A stretch of DNA of 64,000 nucleotides from Physella acuta (GCF_028476545.1 NW_026731670.1:521501-585500), one strand, 5' to 3'; positions 47,560 through 61,160 are shown, counted from the stretch's first letter. Made by a program: numbers and translations. Notes: generated by a model not told the origin, from the sequence alone.

Positions 47560-47877
47560 TTGGTCAAAGGCCACCGACGATACAAGAAATTTCCTGGCAA
47601 GTCGGTCCTGTGCTTTTTCTTCTCGCTTTCATGCATTCGTAAGGGTTTGCGTAGTCGAGTCGGTAAATCTCATGGTTGCTAAACCGAAAAGCCACTCTTC
47701 TAGGATAGACAATTCCAAAATCAAACATCTGCTGTCTTGTAGTTTGTTCTTGGTTGGAAAAAGGGTATGTAAGAAAATCCAAAAAGAAAAGCAGGCTGAA
47801 ATCGGAGCAATGGCGCATAACTAGTTGACCCGTAGAGTTAATTGTGTTTGAGGCGTGGTTGAAGAAGAAGAAGAAAG
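47560..47877 (+). repeat. Truncated SINE type II array (module 4)
   Basis: Parts of two units remain: a ccgacgatacaagaaat...tcggtcctgtgc body and then a tRNA-like head with GTAGTCGAGTCGG at about 47650. The array ends at a ggttgaagaagaagaaag tail. It is shorter than in modules 3 and 5. Confidence 0.7.
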
Positions 47878-48244
47878 ATGCATTTGTAAACTCCTTTTTG
47901 TTTTGTCATTGGGTATTCCATTTAAAGGCATTTCTTGTTATGCTTATCGTCGGCTTCATAGTGGTATTAATGAATAATCGCCACCTGCGTTGCTAGATTT
48001 CATCTTTATCCGATATTTGGATTGTAAGCTGTCACAGTGTTCTAGCTTAAAAATACGCGTTGATCTACGAAATGTAACTGCCAGAATTTAAACTTGTTAA
48101 AGGTACTAAACACCATTTTGAAAAAGGTCCAATTTTTTTATTTTGCATAAAAGCTAAGTAAATTATGTTTAGTAATTCGGCGTGACAGTTTAAATAAAGC
48201 GGGAGTGATCTCCACTAAAGTTTCACGACTATTTTTTAAACTAG

Positions 48245-48610
48245 ATAAATGGCCCGTTGGTGATTTTGGTTTAGAAAAAAGAGACAATACTAACAACCTA
48301 GCGCCTGCTATATCTCGTTATAATAATACTACCAGGAATTGCAACTTGGGATACAGACATGTTATTCAATTTTTACATACATAAACTTTTAAAAATAGAA
48401 TAGAAAAAAAGAATTGCCCAAGTGAACATCAAACTATGCGTGTATAATACTGCGTAACATAAGTACTTTATAAATTAAAATCGTTTTTGAAGAAATCGGA
48501 AAAGCACAATGTACTACTTCCGGTCACGGACATTTACTAAAAATTTGATAGAAAACCAAGAATTAGAATTTTTACTTACGGTACTTCAGTTATCTTTTAC
48601 ACAGACAAAA

Positions 48611-48673
<63 letters not shown>

Positions 48674-48785
48674 TATCTTTTTCCGACTCAAGGAGGTATA
48701 AAAAGTCGAGATTTGTGAAAATCTCCATTTTGATTTTTTTTTGCACGATTACAATACTTCCTCTATCTTCGTATATTTAAAGTTA
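48245..48785 (+). repeat. Microsatellite-cored dispersed repeat upstream of B4
   Basis: Same family and place as in the other modules, with a long (GA)n core at 48621-48672. Confidence 0.75.
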
Positions 48786-48911
48786 AAATTGATCGTTAAA
48801 ATTAAAAGATAAGAACTAAACAAATTACATAAAATTATGAACTAAGACAGAATAATGATACATGTATAAGTAAATACATTCGTGTTAATTTCATATGTTT
48901 TATTTAATCGT

Positions 48912-48930
48912 TTAATTTATTTTGTTTCAG
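48912..48930 (+). other. Likely 3' splice acceptor before B4
   Basis: TTAATTTATTTTGTTTCAG ends 46 bases before the B4 ATG. The CCAG of B1 is TCAG here, which keeps the acceptor consensus. Confidence 0.6.
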
Positions 48931-48976
48931 ATTTGTTCAGCATCAAGATACAAAAGTCGTAAAATAAGAGAATAAA

Positions 48977-50035
48977 ATGAATTTTAATAAGGATAACATA
49001 ACCCTTCCATCAAATGGCACTCTATGGTACGGGAGTGAAGGACAATACAAACTACCATTGTACACTATTTCTGACGATGTGTTTTACATCTTAGACATGT
49101 TCTTCATCAGATTTTCTCTTGAAGTTTTTATTTTACTTGGAATTCTTGGGAACAGCGCCACAATAATAATTTTATTCTACAACGGGTTTTCTTCATCAAC
49201 AAATGTTGCGCTTACAGCTTTAGCAGCATCGGATTTGTTGTATTCAACAACAACTCCGCTCATAATCATAAACAAGTATATACAACTGTTTAATATCTAT
49301 ACAGCCCAAACTGTAAACGTTATAACATATGTTTCTTCATACTATTTGAACCAGAGTTGTATAACAATCAGCATACATCTAGTTTCAATTATAGCTTTTG
49401 AGCGAATGATTGCTGTGTGGTATCCTTTCAGTGTAACCCGTATCATTACACCTTTGAGAATGACCTATATTGCCATCACTGTTTATATTGTCATATTGCT
49501 TGTTTACTTACCATATTTTATCTCATACAAAATAATATGGACGACAATAGTTGGAACCAATATTACTGTAGCTAATGCAGTGTCTAGTGATTTTTACTTA
49601 AACAATCGCAACTTCTATTTAGAATATCGAAAATATTTTTATTCAATTATCACTGCCTTTGTTCCTGCTGGTATAATTGTTTTTAGCTCTGTCATGATAA
49701 TAATAAAACTAAATACATCAACAAGAAATATCACAAATATGTCTTCGACGAAGAAGGCATCTGATAAGAGGAGAAATGATATGAAATCTATCAAAATAAC
49801 TTTAACATTATGTGTAAGCTTAGTCATCCTGATTTTAATTCCTTCAAATACTTTTGATCTTTTATTTGCTTATGGCGACGGTAGTGTGTTTGATTTAAAT
49901 ACTTTAAAAATAATTAATTGGGTTCTCTTTAATATTTTCCAGCTCAATGCTTCACTTAATTTTATAATATATGTAACAATGAATAACAAATTTTCGAGAA
50001 CATATAAAAAACTATTTTGTTGCAAAGTTAAATAA
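48977..50035 (+). CDS. Rhodopsin-like chemosensory-type GPCR, group B copy 4 (intact)
   Basis: A 352-residue intact receptor, one residue longer than B1 and B2 because of an extra Lys in the third loop (STKKAS, shared with B5). The N-terminal third through TM1 (FSLEVFILLGILGNS) is like B1. TM2-TM3 (YLNQSC) and TM4 (ILLVYLPY) are like B2 and B5. TM5 (ITAFVPAG) returns to the B1 type. TM3 has IHLVSIIAFERMIAVWYPF, with His in place of the Glu of the other copies. TM7 keeps NASLNFIIY and the tail FCCKVK. Unique residues (TTTPLIIINKYIQLF) sit at the extracellular end of TM2. It lies head to head with A4, with the C2 pseudogene 2.5 kb downstream. Confidence 0.93.
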   Translation: MNFNKDNITLPSNGTLWYGSEGQYKLPLYTISDDVFYILDMFFIRFSLEVFILLGILGNSATIIILFYNGFSSSTNVALTALAASDLLYSTTTPLIIINKYIQLFNIYTAQTVNVITYVSSYYLNQSCITISIHLVSIIAFERMIAVWYPFSVTRIITPLRMTYIAITVYIVILLVYLPYFISYKIIWTTIVGTNITVANAVSSDFYLNNRNFYLEYRKYFYSIITAFVPAGIIVFSSVMIIIKLNTSTRNITNMSSTKKASDKRRNDMKSIKITLTLCVSLVILILIPSNTFDLLFAYGDGSVFDLNTLKIINWVLFNIFQLNASLNFIIYVTMNNKFSRTYKKLFCCKVK

Positions 50036-52115
50036 ACATAGGCCATAGTTTTAAAAAGGTATTCCTAACTTACTAAAACTGTTGTTGTTGTATACAACAA
50101 TAGGCTTTGCTCTAAAAAATATATTGTAAACAGAGATAAACTATTAGTAATAAGTAAGGCCTACACTATAAAATAATTACAAATGTTTTAAAGATTTGAT
50201 TTAGTTAGCGGTAATGGAATTTGTTGCAGCACATATAGACAACTATTTTAACAGGAACTGTGTGGTCGCAGCGGCGAAACTAGAAAAAAAGCGCCCCCTC
50301 CCCCTGAAATTATTTTTCCTCCCCCACCCATATAAATAACTTTTAAATCATTTATTCAAACCATTTCCAACTTTTGTAATAGAAACAATTTCATGGCAAA
50401 GTATACCCATCGTGAGACAAAACAATTCACTTGCTTTAACTGATTTCTGGCCTGATATAAATATGATCATGTGTTTAATACATCATCTCATTTATACCCA
50501 CAAAAATCATGAAAAGAGTTACTTCATATCAAGGCAGTCAACACAGAGGTTTGATGTGTAATGGTTTCCCATGTTTGTTTTATTAGGATGTTGTTTTCTG
50601 CATTTTTTATTATTAATTATGAATACATTCCTTTTTATAGCTGTGTCATTCTTAATATGCCTTATTTTAAGATAAAAAATTAACTTTTTAATTTTTTAAG
50701 TACAAAACTATTACAATTAGCTTTGAGGTCAGTCCTAAAACGATTAGCCAATTTAAAGAGGAACAATTAGTCATGGAAGTGATATGAAGGTTCTCTAGCT
50801 CATGTAGTTTTCTTTTCTATGCAACAGTGTGTGTTAGTTACTGTAGAACAATTACCGCTTTAGTAGATCTGTTAGTTTGTTTTACAAAACAACTAGTCCA
50901 GCAAGGTGCACAAGATTATTTTGGTGTTTTTGGTCAAATTGTGCCAAAATCCCATTCATGTTATATATGTGAAAGATTATAGGCCTATATGTAGCCCATT
51001 TAATAACATTGATATATTTGCATTATATTTGTTTGTTTTACAATAAATAATTTGGAGAAAGTAAATTATGTTTTTGCTATAATGCGGTTATATTGAAAGG
51101 CAATAAAATAACTACAACTTGATTGAAATATTACATAATGTGCATAATATAATGCTATTGCAATTTTTTTAAAGAAATGTGTTTTTATTTAATTTTTTTC
51201 TTTGTTAACTGTAAATACAAAGCTTATATGTTTGCAAAAATATCTTGATTTTTTATAAAAATGTCAGTAATATACAGTTTTTGAAGAAATAATACAACTC
51301 TAAGTAGTGTACATATAGTTTTAATATTAAAAACAGTAATTTGATAAGTTAATTAAACAAAATAGGGCAAAAGTCCGATCATAAAACATTTTATTATGTC
51401 ATTTTTTTGCAAATGTTTTTTCTGATTCTTAAATTTAATATATTTGGTAGAATGTTAATTATGGGAAAATGAATAAGTTAAATTTAGACATTTTAATATA
51501 ATAGACAAAATAAGTTTTACTGAAGGACAATTCATAAAGTTGGATCTTTTGAAACATGTATCAAAATAATCTAATAACTAGTGTTGGAATATTACAATAA
51601 AATAAAATAATTTTGGAAGTATAGCTCAAGAGTTACTTGACATTGTTTAGGTAAATCATAATTTTAAGGATGCATTTTACATATATCAGCTTTATCATCC
51701 CAAAAACATTCTTTAAAACAACAACTAATTCTAATGAGGTGATGTATTTTGATAGTTTTTTAATATTGTGAGATCTGATGCTTATCATGTAACAATTTGC
51801 ATTGTTTAATTCACTTTATTTTATATAACATGTCACAATAATATTATCTCTTTTTGTTGTGTTTTTGAATAGATTGCACTTCACCATTTTGTAGATGTTT
51901 AGTATTGATGTATGCACATTTTGTAAACACCAGCTGTAATACAAAAAGTTGTAGAAAAAATAAAGTATATGTATACTAAGCTGTGCAAAAATGCATGAAT
52001 TTATTATTGTGAGAATTGTTTATATTTGTGAACTCAAATGTTGATTAGCAAAGAGTATGATCTTCTATACATTAAAATAATTGCTGGTGATCACTGTCAG
52101 TTAAAAATATATATT
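50036..52115. other. 3' flank of B4, leading to C2
   Basis: No gene. It matches the flank after B3 but has an extra block at about 50450-51030 that is partly shared with the flank after B5 (62880-63140) and absent after B1 and B3. Confidence 0.65.
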
Positions 52116-52274
52116 CACGTCGGAGGCTTTGGGAGTTATTGGTTACGCGGCGGCAGGGGCGTCGGCAATGTTCTTATTTTGTCAGCGGTTGTAGCAGTCC
52201 ACAACATTCCTGATGTGGGTGCCATAGTACTCATGGGGGTTTACCGAGGCGCTCCGGGAGATGCCTTGATGCAG
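52116..52274 (+). other. GC-rich exon-like fragment upstream of C2
   Basis: It is a near-identical copy of 39511-39669, still open over 92 codons (52038-52316). The one visible difference within the block (gga for ggg in HVGGFG) is synonymous. Confidence 0.35.
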
Positions 52275-52531
52275 TTTAAATTTAATTGTACATTTAAGTA
52301 TTACCCAGTGTGTTAAAAATAGAGCTTTACAACAATTTCAAAACAATTAAAATATTGTTTCTAATATTTTTTTATCTTTTGTAACTGACTTAAATTACGT
52401 ATCTTTTTGTGCAATGGCTAAACAGAAAGGGCGGTCTTTTAAAATAATATGTATTGTTAGTTTTACTTGATATTGCAATATTTATATATAAGTTTTATCG
52501 TTTTAGCATACATAAAACAATTTTAAATTCT

Positions 52532-52542
52532 TAAATTTTCAG
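52532..52542 (+). other. Likely 3' splice acceptor before C2
   Basis: TAAATTTTCAG ends 20 bases before the C2 ATG, as in C1. Confidence 0.55.
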
Positions 52543-52562
52543 CTCAAGACATTCGTCTAAAC

Positions 52563-53595
52563 ATGACTGACATAAATAGAATCATACTAACTACAGCAAG
52601 CAACACTGATGCTGGTTATGTATTTGACATTCCATCGTATTTATACAACGCATTAAATACTTTTATTAGCGTTTTCTTAATACAGACTATGTGCATATTT
52701 GGAGTTGTTGGAAATACTCTCACCATCATCATTTTGATCTCAAATGGATTTAAAACGTCAACAAATATTGCGCTGGTTGCATTAGCTTCATCTGACCTGT
52801 TTTATTCAATAACACAGTCTTTATATCGCATTCCATCGATAATCAAGTACTTTGACTTTTACATGGCATATAACGTATACTATTTTTTCACGGCTTATAT
52901 TTACTCATGGAATCAGTTCTCTATTACGTTTAGTATAGACCTCGTAGTGTTGATGGCTATTGAAAGGATGGTTGCTGTATGGTTTCTTTTTAACGTTTCC
53001 CAACTTATTTCTCCATTTAGAATGAGCTGCAATGTTATTACTGTGTTCATCTGTATGATAGCAATGCATTTACCATATGCCTTATCCGAAACTTTTATTC
53101 AAATCACAGTCAATAACATAACATTAGCAGGCACCCAACAAACACATTTTGCACTAGACAATAATTTATTTTTTGAAATTTATCATAAATATGTTTTACT
53201 TAGCCTAACTGCAGTATTTCCTACTAATTATAATTATCATTTGCTCTATAATGATAATTTACAAGTTAACATTGTCAACCAGAAGAGTTAAGAAAATGTC
53301 TTCTTCAGTTAGTTTAGAGAAAAGAGTTAAAGATTTAAAATCTATTAAAGTTACTTTATTATTGTGTTTTTTTATGGTGGCACTGGTTTTAATTCCGTCC
53401 AATACGTTTGACCTTTACCTAATGTATACATCATATCTCCCCTTTACTAATAAGATAACAGGACTGATTGCATCATCAGTTCAAATAATTTGTCAAATAA
53501 ATGCGTCAATAAACTTTATTATCTATGTTACTTTTAATGCAAAGTTCTTAAAAACCTATAAAAGGTTGTTTGCATTTACCAATACAGCTAAATGA
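52563..53595 (+). pseudogene. Rhodopsin-like chemosensory-type GPCR, group C copy 2, single frameshift
   Basis: It is nearly identical to C1 from start to stop, except for one net extra base at about 53225 in TM5 (CCT ACT AATTATAATT for CCT ACT GTTATAATT). The first frame reads through TM1-TM5 and ends soon after. The second frame carries the third loop, TM6 (LIPSN), TM7 (NASINFIIY) and the AFTNTAK end. It also differs from C1 at WFLF (C1 has WFPF after ERMVAV), a normally fixed Pro. With so few differences the loss is recent. It could be a segregating null allele or an assembly error. Confidence 0.87.
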
Positions 53596-55211
53596 TTTTC
53601 TTTTAATATGGACCTAAGCAGACTTAAAATTTAAAATGATAAATTGTTATTATCAAAATGTAAAAATGTAAACAGAGTATGCTATAGACAACTTTATGTT
53701 TTGAATTATTATATTTGTTTTCACACATGCCAAGTAAGCACATGGAAAATTGCACTTTTTCTACTTCAGCAAACACAAAAATAGTAAAACAAAAGGTGTA
53801 AAACATCAAAGCTGTCGAAATTTAATTTATTTTATTTGTATGATTACAATACTTCCTCCATACTCTGTATACGAGAAAATAAAAATAAATATTTTCTTAT
53901 TAATATATCCAATGCCCTTAGACATTGACAATCTACAATTAACATCGCTTTTCCGCATCCACTGAATTCTGTACCTAAAAACATGTGATAGATTTTAAAC
54001 GTATGATTTACGCAATAACAATAAAAACAGATAAAATGAAACGTTTTCTATAAATACATAAGGGTAACTATATAAAAAATAAGACTGTATTTTAATTTGT
54101 TTTATATGGACATTTTATTCCCCAAAAATAGATAATTCTTAGTTAATCCTAAAATATGGTTATTACAAAATATTTTGAACACTCCATTATTTAAACACCT
54201 TTTATATTGAAAACTTTTGTCGGGAGGGTAAAATTCAAGCACTTTAATATAAGGCGATTGTATGAAAAGTGTAATAATACATGAAAGACACATATCATCC
54301 GTTTCATATCAATAATTTTACCTAAGCGACACTATGCACGGTAAAAATTCACGACAATTCATCTTTATATTGTCTTTTTCTGGGGCACATAAAAGGTCTT
54401 TCCCCTTCTGTCGAGTGTGTGCAAACTTACTAAAAATGTTGATATATTTTAAAAAAGTAACTATTGCTAGTCATATTTAACGTCTTTTTCTAAGTCATTA
54501 TTTAAAAAAAAAAAGAGTACGTTCTGCATAAGTCTTTTCATTTTAAAAATGATCTTTATATTTTCCGTCTTATATGTGTCTTATAAAAATAATTACTGGC
54601 CCGAAAAAATTAGCTATAACATTTTGCACATGTTTGATAATTGTCTGGTATCAGTTAGTTTAACATTGGCAATTGTATAATGAAAATGCCACGTTGAAAA
54701 GAATGCGACCACACCTTCAAAATACTAATTACAATTGCAGATTTGTTTAAAATTATGTTTTACCTTAAAAGCAATGATTTAGATTGTTTGTTATAATATA
54801 ATTTTAGACAATATTTGTTTGTTATTTGACTCTTGTTCACGCTATGAATGAGACAAATTATTTGCAGAAAGCTCCCAATACAGACTTATACTGTTATAAC
54901 GTGAACATATTTTAAAATATTGGACGTTTGATTGAGAGAAAATTTATTAAAAAAACATACGTAAAATATATGTCAATAATTATAAACAGTTTTAAAAAAA
55001 AACATTTATTAAAATAATTAAAAATAATAATTCGTTTGAAAATAATATTATGACACGCTCTTTATACATTATACATCTTACATATATAAAGTCATCTTTT
55101 AAGGTAATTTAAATAATGATTTCTATTTAATATTTGTATATGCATTTTTGTAAGTTTTTCGCTAATTGTCAAATTAATAAAAAAATACACTCTTTTTATT
55201 GATATTGATTA
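53596..55211. other. Intergenic region between C2 and A5
   Basis: No gene. The module-edge repeat starts at 53741, and the rest matches 42260-43525. Confidence 0.65.
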
Positions 55212-56259
55212 TTAAACAGTGTTGATTATTTGTTTACTTTGTTTACATGTAAACAGCTTTTTAAACGTTTTAGAAAATTTCGAGTTAAAACTGACATAGA
55301 TGACAACGTTTATTGAGGAATTTAATTGACTAATGACCATCAAAGAAGTGTATAACAGAGAAATGAGTTTGTTACTGTATAAAAAGACGCCATTGTACTG
55401 AAAAAAATTATCAACGCCGTTTGAAGGGACTAAAACAAGCACCACTGTACTAAAACATAATGAAAAGGTTACTTTAATTGACTTTAAATCTTTAACCCTC
55501 TTTTCAGAAGCTTTATTTGAAGACAGATTTTTTATTTTTTTAGTTGACATTTTAAGGTTTACAACTATTAAAATTGAACACACACTAATTATAATTGTGG
55601 GTATCGTTGCATTTGTGTTGAATAAAACATAAGTTCGGTATATTTCCAGAAAGTGAATATTGGTGAAGAAAAACTCGCTAGCTGCAGCAATAACTATTGT
55701 GTTATTTGTTACAATTGAAGTTACTTGACGTAACTCTACATACAGAACGAAAGGAACATATATCGGTGCTACAATGACAAATATTATAAACACAATACAA
55801 AACATACGAAATGGTGATAACACTTGTGAAACTTTAAAAGGAAACCACACTGCGATCATCCTTTCTATGGTTATTAAAGCGACGACATTTATGCTGATGG
55901 TAGAAGCATACTGTTTCCATATACGAATATATAAACGATAATAAGCTTCCATAATATCTCCCAAGTTAAAATCAAATTTCCTGATAAAACATGTGATCCG
56001 ATAAAGGTTTTGTGTTACCGAGTAAAACAGATCAGAGATGGCAAGAGCTGCTAAAACAACGTAAGTCGACGCAGCATTCCGTTGTAGATTTTGACGATAA
56101 TGGTGAGGGTGTTTCCTACCATGCCGAATACACAAATTATTTGAATAAGGAAACAGTCGATCAAGGTATTCAAAGGTTCGAAAATACTAGCTGAAATGTC
56201 ATTCAAATAAACAAAAGTTCAATATTCTGTGATTGATTACTTTGAGTATAATTAGCCGT
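55212..56259 (-). pseudogene. Rhodopsin-like chemosensory-type GPCR pseudogene, group A copy 5
   Basis: The expected start at 56257-56259 reads ACG in place of ATG. A four-base loss near 56212 and a one-base loss near 56078 (after TM1) shift the frame. From TM2 on, the frame is clean for about 290 codons: ISDLFYSV, IERMIAVWFPF, TM5, third loop KKIKNLSSNK, TM6 with LVPSN, TM7 with NSSINVVIY, and a longer tail ending CKQSKQIINTV. It alone of the five keeps an undamaged 3' half, and so shows what the group A C-terminus looked like. An upstream ATG could give a protein lacking TM1, but this would not be a working receptor. It lies head to head with B5. Confidence 0.87.
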
Positions 56260-56725
56260 ATTGGAGTTTGTGACATCAAAATGTAAATCATGTATTAAGT
56301 ATTAATTTATATGTATTAAGGTTTATTTTTTTAACGTATTAACGCTATTCTAAGTATTTGTTCACGTGCTTTGTGTGTACAGCAAATATAGGTCGAATGA
56401 GAAATATTCGTCTTTACTAGTTGATTTTGAATGGAAGTTAACGAAAGGGGCGTAACCAGGGACAATACAATAAGGCCATACACATTTAAAGAAGTCCTTT
56501 CATGTGTAGTGTGTTTCTGTAGTGTAGTAGAACCACGATAGCCATGCTCCAACATACCCATTGATAAGAGTTAGACAGTGAGCAGGTACAGCAGAGTTAT
56601 GTAACTCTATGCCTGAGCTACTAAACTATAGTTTTCATGAATTTCACATCTCCTTGCTTGTCCATATGTTTAGTTTGTAATATACTGTTGTTTGTGCATG
56701 GATAGTTAGAGTCCATTATTGCCGG

Positions 56726-56745
56726 ATGTCGTGAATTCGCGACAT
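56726..56745. repeat. Near-perfect 20-bp palindrome upstream of A5
   Basis: ATGTCGTGAATTCGCGACAT has one mismatch to the perfect palindrome of modules 3 and 4, at the same position relative to A. Confidence 0.85.
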
Positions 56746-57985
56746 TACGTAATTAGCATAAAAAATAAGTCCAAATTTTAAAACAACTATATACCTCAAA
56801 TTCAGTGTAAGTACGATGAGAGAAAATCAGCACATAATTTTTGGAACATAGTTCCGGCATTAAGGGGATAATGACACAACTTAGCGCCAAACTCGCAGCA
56901 TCAAACAGTTTAAAACGCAGCATGTTGAGATATGTCACACAAAGAAATGTAGAGTGTATTTATTGCACTTGTGTTTGATATTAGTGGTTTATAAAATATC
57001 TCAGCCATGTTTCTTTCTACATTAATGTCCCTTATGTAGAGAATATACTTTATTTACTTTTTCAAAACACAAGCTATAACGCTGTTCATGTATATAGATG
57101 GATATCTCATTTCTATAATAAAACAATATAGATACTCATTTTATAAGGATTTGGATAAAGCTAACCGATGCACACACACACAACTACACATAAAAATAAA
57201 ATTACTAAGTACATTATATACGAAATAAAATATTGTCATTTGATTTACGCATATAAGTATCAAAATCTCACATTTATCTTTGTTTATTCTGAATGAAGAA
57301 ATATATAAAAATACTTAAATATTAACATTTCCTTCTAATGAATGCCGTTTAATGGCTGATGTGTAATTATTAGGTTAATTTGTAGATCCAGCCTTCTCCG
57401 CGGATATCATTAGAGTTAACTGTAGATTATTTTCAAAATCTGTAATACAGGCTTTGTTTCAATAGTGTATAATTTTTACTACACTCGCAAAAAATTAAAA
57501 AAAAAGTAAACCGAAAGTTCCTATTATGTTATTATCCGACGAAATGACTTTTATGTAAGTTCTTTGTAATTTTCTAAAGAAAATTTCTGACTAGCAGATA
57601 TTTACGTCGAGCTATAATTATATCTGACAGCGACAATACACAAAAATGGACTTACCGCGTCTATTTTACAATCAATATGCTAAATTCAATTCATAATAAA
57701 GCTAAATGTTATGAATGCGATATGTTTATAAATATGTCTGTTATTTTTTAAGGTCCCAAGATTATTATCAATTTTAAGTATGATACGCTTCACAGATCAT
57801 CTAATTCGAGAATACAATGAATTTACCTAGAGCTACTGATATAATAAGTTTAAGCCATTTTTAGTTTTGTTGGAGAATATTTAGATTTAGATATAGAATC
57901 TAAGGCGATCTAGATCCAACCAAATTAAGTATCAAAACATAATAAATGTGTGCGTTTCTTCTCTAAACTATTGCATACCTAATAG

Positions 57986-58098
<113 letters not shown>

Positions 58099-59456
58099 AT
58101 ACACATTAGTGTTTATAGCAAAATGAGAGGCTAAAACAGGGTATACTTTAATTTAAAATAATATTCCATGTATATCGAATGTATATAAAAAATTCCCAAT
58201 ATTTTCAACATAACGTATGTTCATAGGTAGATAGTGCGTTAGTGACTCTACAATTGATATGAATTATAAACACATCATGTCAGTGTTACATTTTTATTGT
58301 TTATTTTTTTTTATTTTTTTTAATTAACCCTCATAGAAAGCACACGATGGGAAATCACAACGCCCACAAACAGTTCAAAATCAAAAAGGGGTAAGTTCAT
58401 TTTTTCAATAGTATTACCAGCAATGTGTCATTTCGACAAATACCGCGACACTGCTGATGCCGAGCTGCAATAATGTGTGTGTTTATTAGACTCTGAAGCA
58501 ATATTTTTATATACAGTAATAAAAGTCACTCTTCTTTTATATTTGGTACTCGGTTGACAAGCTTAATTTTATAATAAACTATTAAATTAAAATTAAAATT
58601 AACATAATCATGATATTATTGTTATTTTTTTATTGAACATCACATTTAATTATTTTGTGGATATTTTGTGGATATATTTTTTTTAAAATTGGCACAAAAG
58701 GCGATTAGATATTTCCGACAAAGTTTTCAATTAATTGCGTGATAATTTTTTCAAAAATTCGAAGTCCCACAAATTAGATTTAATAGATTGGCAATAACAT
58801 TTGACGTTTAGAATTAGTATTTCAATATTTCTAGGCAGAAGAACGTTTTCTGTACAAGGATTGTGCCAGGAGTAGGGTTTTTTGGTTCTGGATTTAAGCA
58901 CTGATTTTAATATGGATTTGTTTTGGAAATTCAATTTCAATATAGCTGTTAATGTTTTCTATGTGGATTTCTATGTTAATTAACAGTTGTGTTTCAGATT
59001 TGCGTTTACATTGAATATAATTTTAGACTTTCAAGTTGTTTTGTTTAATAATTAGCAGTTAGTATACTTCTCAAATGAATACAACGAATAAAAACAAAAA
59101 AAAATTGGCTGGAAATACTTAGGTAACTCTTATACTGCTTATATATAAACCATGGTCTTAATTCTGACAAACGATTATCTTTTTCTTTCGTTAATTAATG
59201 GGCTTGATGGTCTTTTTTTTTTTAAATTTATTCCCGTGATCATTAGGTACGCACCCATATGTCAGCTGAAATTTTTAAACAAATTATCTGCATGCTCATT
59301 AGTAGACTTAATTATTAACCTCACCAATTTAGACCTCTGTAAATTTTATTTGTACCGTTTTGTAAATCTTTATCTTCATTTTTTACTCTATTCTAGTAAA
59401 AACGTACACGGTAAAATGATTATTTTTTTTTAAATTTGCGAACCGTTCACAATAAA

Positions 59457-59650
59457 GATGACAACGTTGTCTATTGGTAGATCGTTCGGCTACTATCCCC
59501 AAGGTCTAGAGTTCGGTTCTCGGTCCGGAATCGTGTTACAGGACTTCCTTTAGCCCACTAAGCTCTGACTCACTATGGGAAAGTAAAGGCAGCTAGGTAT
59601 AGTGCTGACCACGCCAGCCCTTGATATGCCGAGAAGAAACAAATGAACTA
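59457..59650 (+). repeat. tRNA-derived SINE, type I (module 5)
   Basis: Same element as 23300-23490, with TTGGTAGATCGTTCGG and GAGTTCGGTTCTC. Confidence 0.75.
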
Positions 59651-59774
59651 TTTTTCATTTGCCCTATGGATCTCTGAAATGGGAGCTTTCATTTTTTTAC
59701 GATAAAAATTTCTTCTTATTAAAAGTAGATTGTTGTTTTTTTTTCCTAGTGGCAAGCGTTACCCACTTTCACCA

Positions 59775-60510
59775 TAGTCAGCATGGTCGAGTCGGTAAAG
59801 CTCATGGTTGCTAAACCGAAAAAGTCTCGAGTTCGAACCCTCGGGCAGATGAGTCTCCTTGGCTGGGGACAGCCACTCTTCTAGGAGAGACAACTCCAAT
59901 ATCAAACAACCGCTAACTTGTTGTTTGTTCTTGGTAAGACAAAGGCTATGGAAGTAAATCAAAAAGAAAAGCAGGCTGAAATCGGAGTCAATGGCGCATA
60001 ACCAGTTGACACGTACACTTAATTGTGTTGGGAGTGTGGTCGAGTCGGCAAAGATGTTAATTTCGAAAAAGTTTCGAGTTCAAACCCTATGGCAGATAAA
60101 GCTCGATCCCTTCCAACACAAAAACATTCCGACGATACAAGAACCTTCCTGGCAAGTCGGTCCTGTGCTTTTTCTTCTCGCTTTTCATGCATTCGTAGTG
60201 GTTTGCGTGGTCGAGTCGGTAAATCTCATGGTTGCTAAACCGAATAGCCACTCTTCTAGGATAGACAATTCCAAAATCAAACATCTGCTGTCTTTTAGTT
60301 TGTTCTTGGTTGGAAAAAAGGTATGTAAGAAAATCCAATAGAAAAGCAGGCTGAAATCGAAGTCAATGGCGCATAACCAGTTGACACGTATACGTAATTG
60401 TGTTGGAGGCGTGGTTGAGTCGGCAAAAGCTCGAAAAAGTATCGAGTTCTAACCCTCTGGCAGATAAGGCTCGATCCCTCCCAACACTATAAATTAAGAA
60501 CGAAGAAGAA
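59775..60510 (+). repeat. Tandem array of tRNA-derived SINE type II (module 5)
   Basis: Four tRNA-like heads occur at about 59783, 60030, 60202 and 60406, with the same order, truncations and (GAA)n tail as the array in module 3. The array must therefore predate the split of these modules. Confidence 0.8.
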
Positions 60511-60649
60511 AGATGCATTTTTAAACTCCTTTTTTTGCCATTGGGTATTCCATTTAAAGGCATTTCTTGTTGTGCTTATCGTCGGCTTCATAGTGGTATT
60601 AAGGAATAATCACCACCTGCTTTGCTAGTTTTTGTCTTTATTCGTTGGT

Positions 60650-61000
60650 GATTTTGGTTTAGAAAAATAAGACAACACTATCAACCTAGCGCCCGTTATA
60701 TCTCGTCATAATAACACTACGGGGGATGGCAACTTGGGATACAGACATGCTATTCAATGTTTACATAAATAAACATTCAAAAATAGAATAGAAAAAAAGA
60801 ATTGCGCAAGTTAACATCAAACTATGCGTGTATAATAATGCGTAACATTAGTACTTTATAAATTAAAGCGTTTTTGAGAAATCGGAAAAGCACTAAGTAA
60901 TACTTCCGGTCGCCGGAAATTACTCAAAATTTGATAGAAAACCGAGAATAAGATCTTTTACTTACGGTACTTAAGTTATCTTGTACACAGATAAAAACAC

Positions 61001-61051
<51 letters not shown>

Positions 61052-61160
61052 TTTCCGACTCAATGAGGTATAAAAGTCGAAATTTCTGAAAATCTCCATT
61101 TCGATTTTTGTGCACGATTACAATACTTTCTCTATACTTCGTATATATCATAAAGTAAAA
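60650..61160 (+). repeat. Microsatellite-cored dispersed repeat upstream of B5
   Basis: Same family and place as in the other modules, with a (GA)n core at about 61001-61047 and a ctttctctatacttcgtatat end. Confidence 0.75.
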
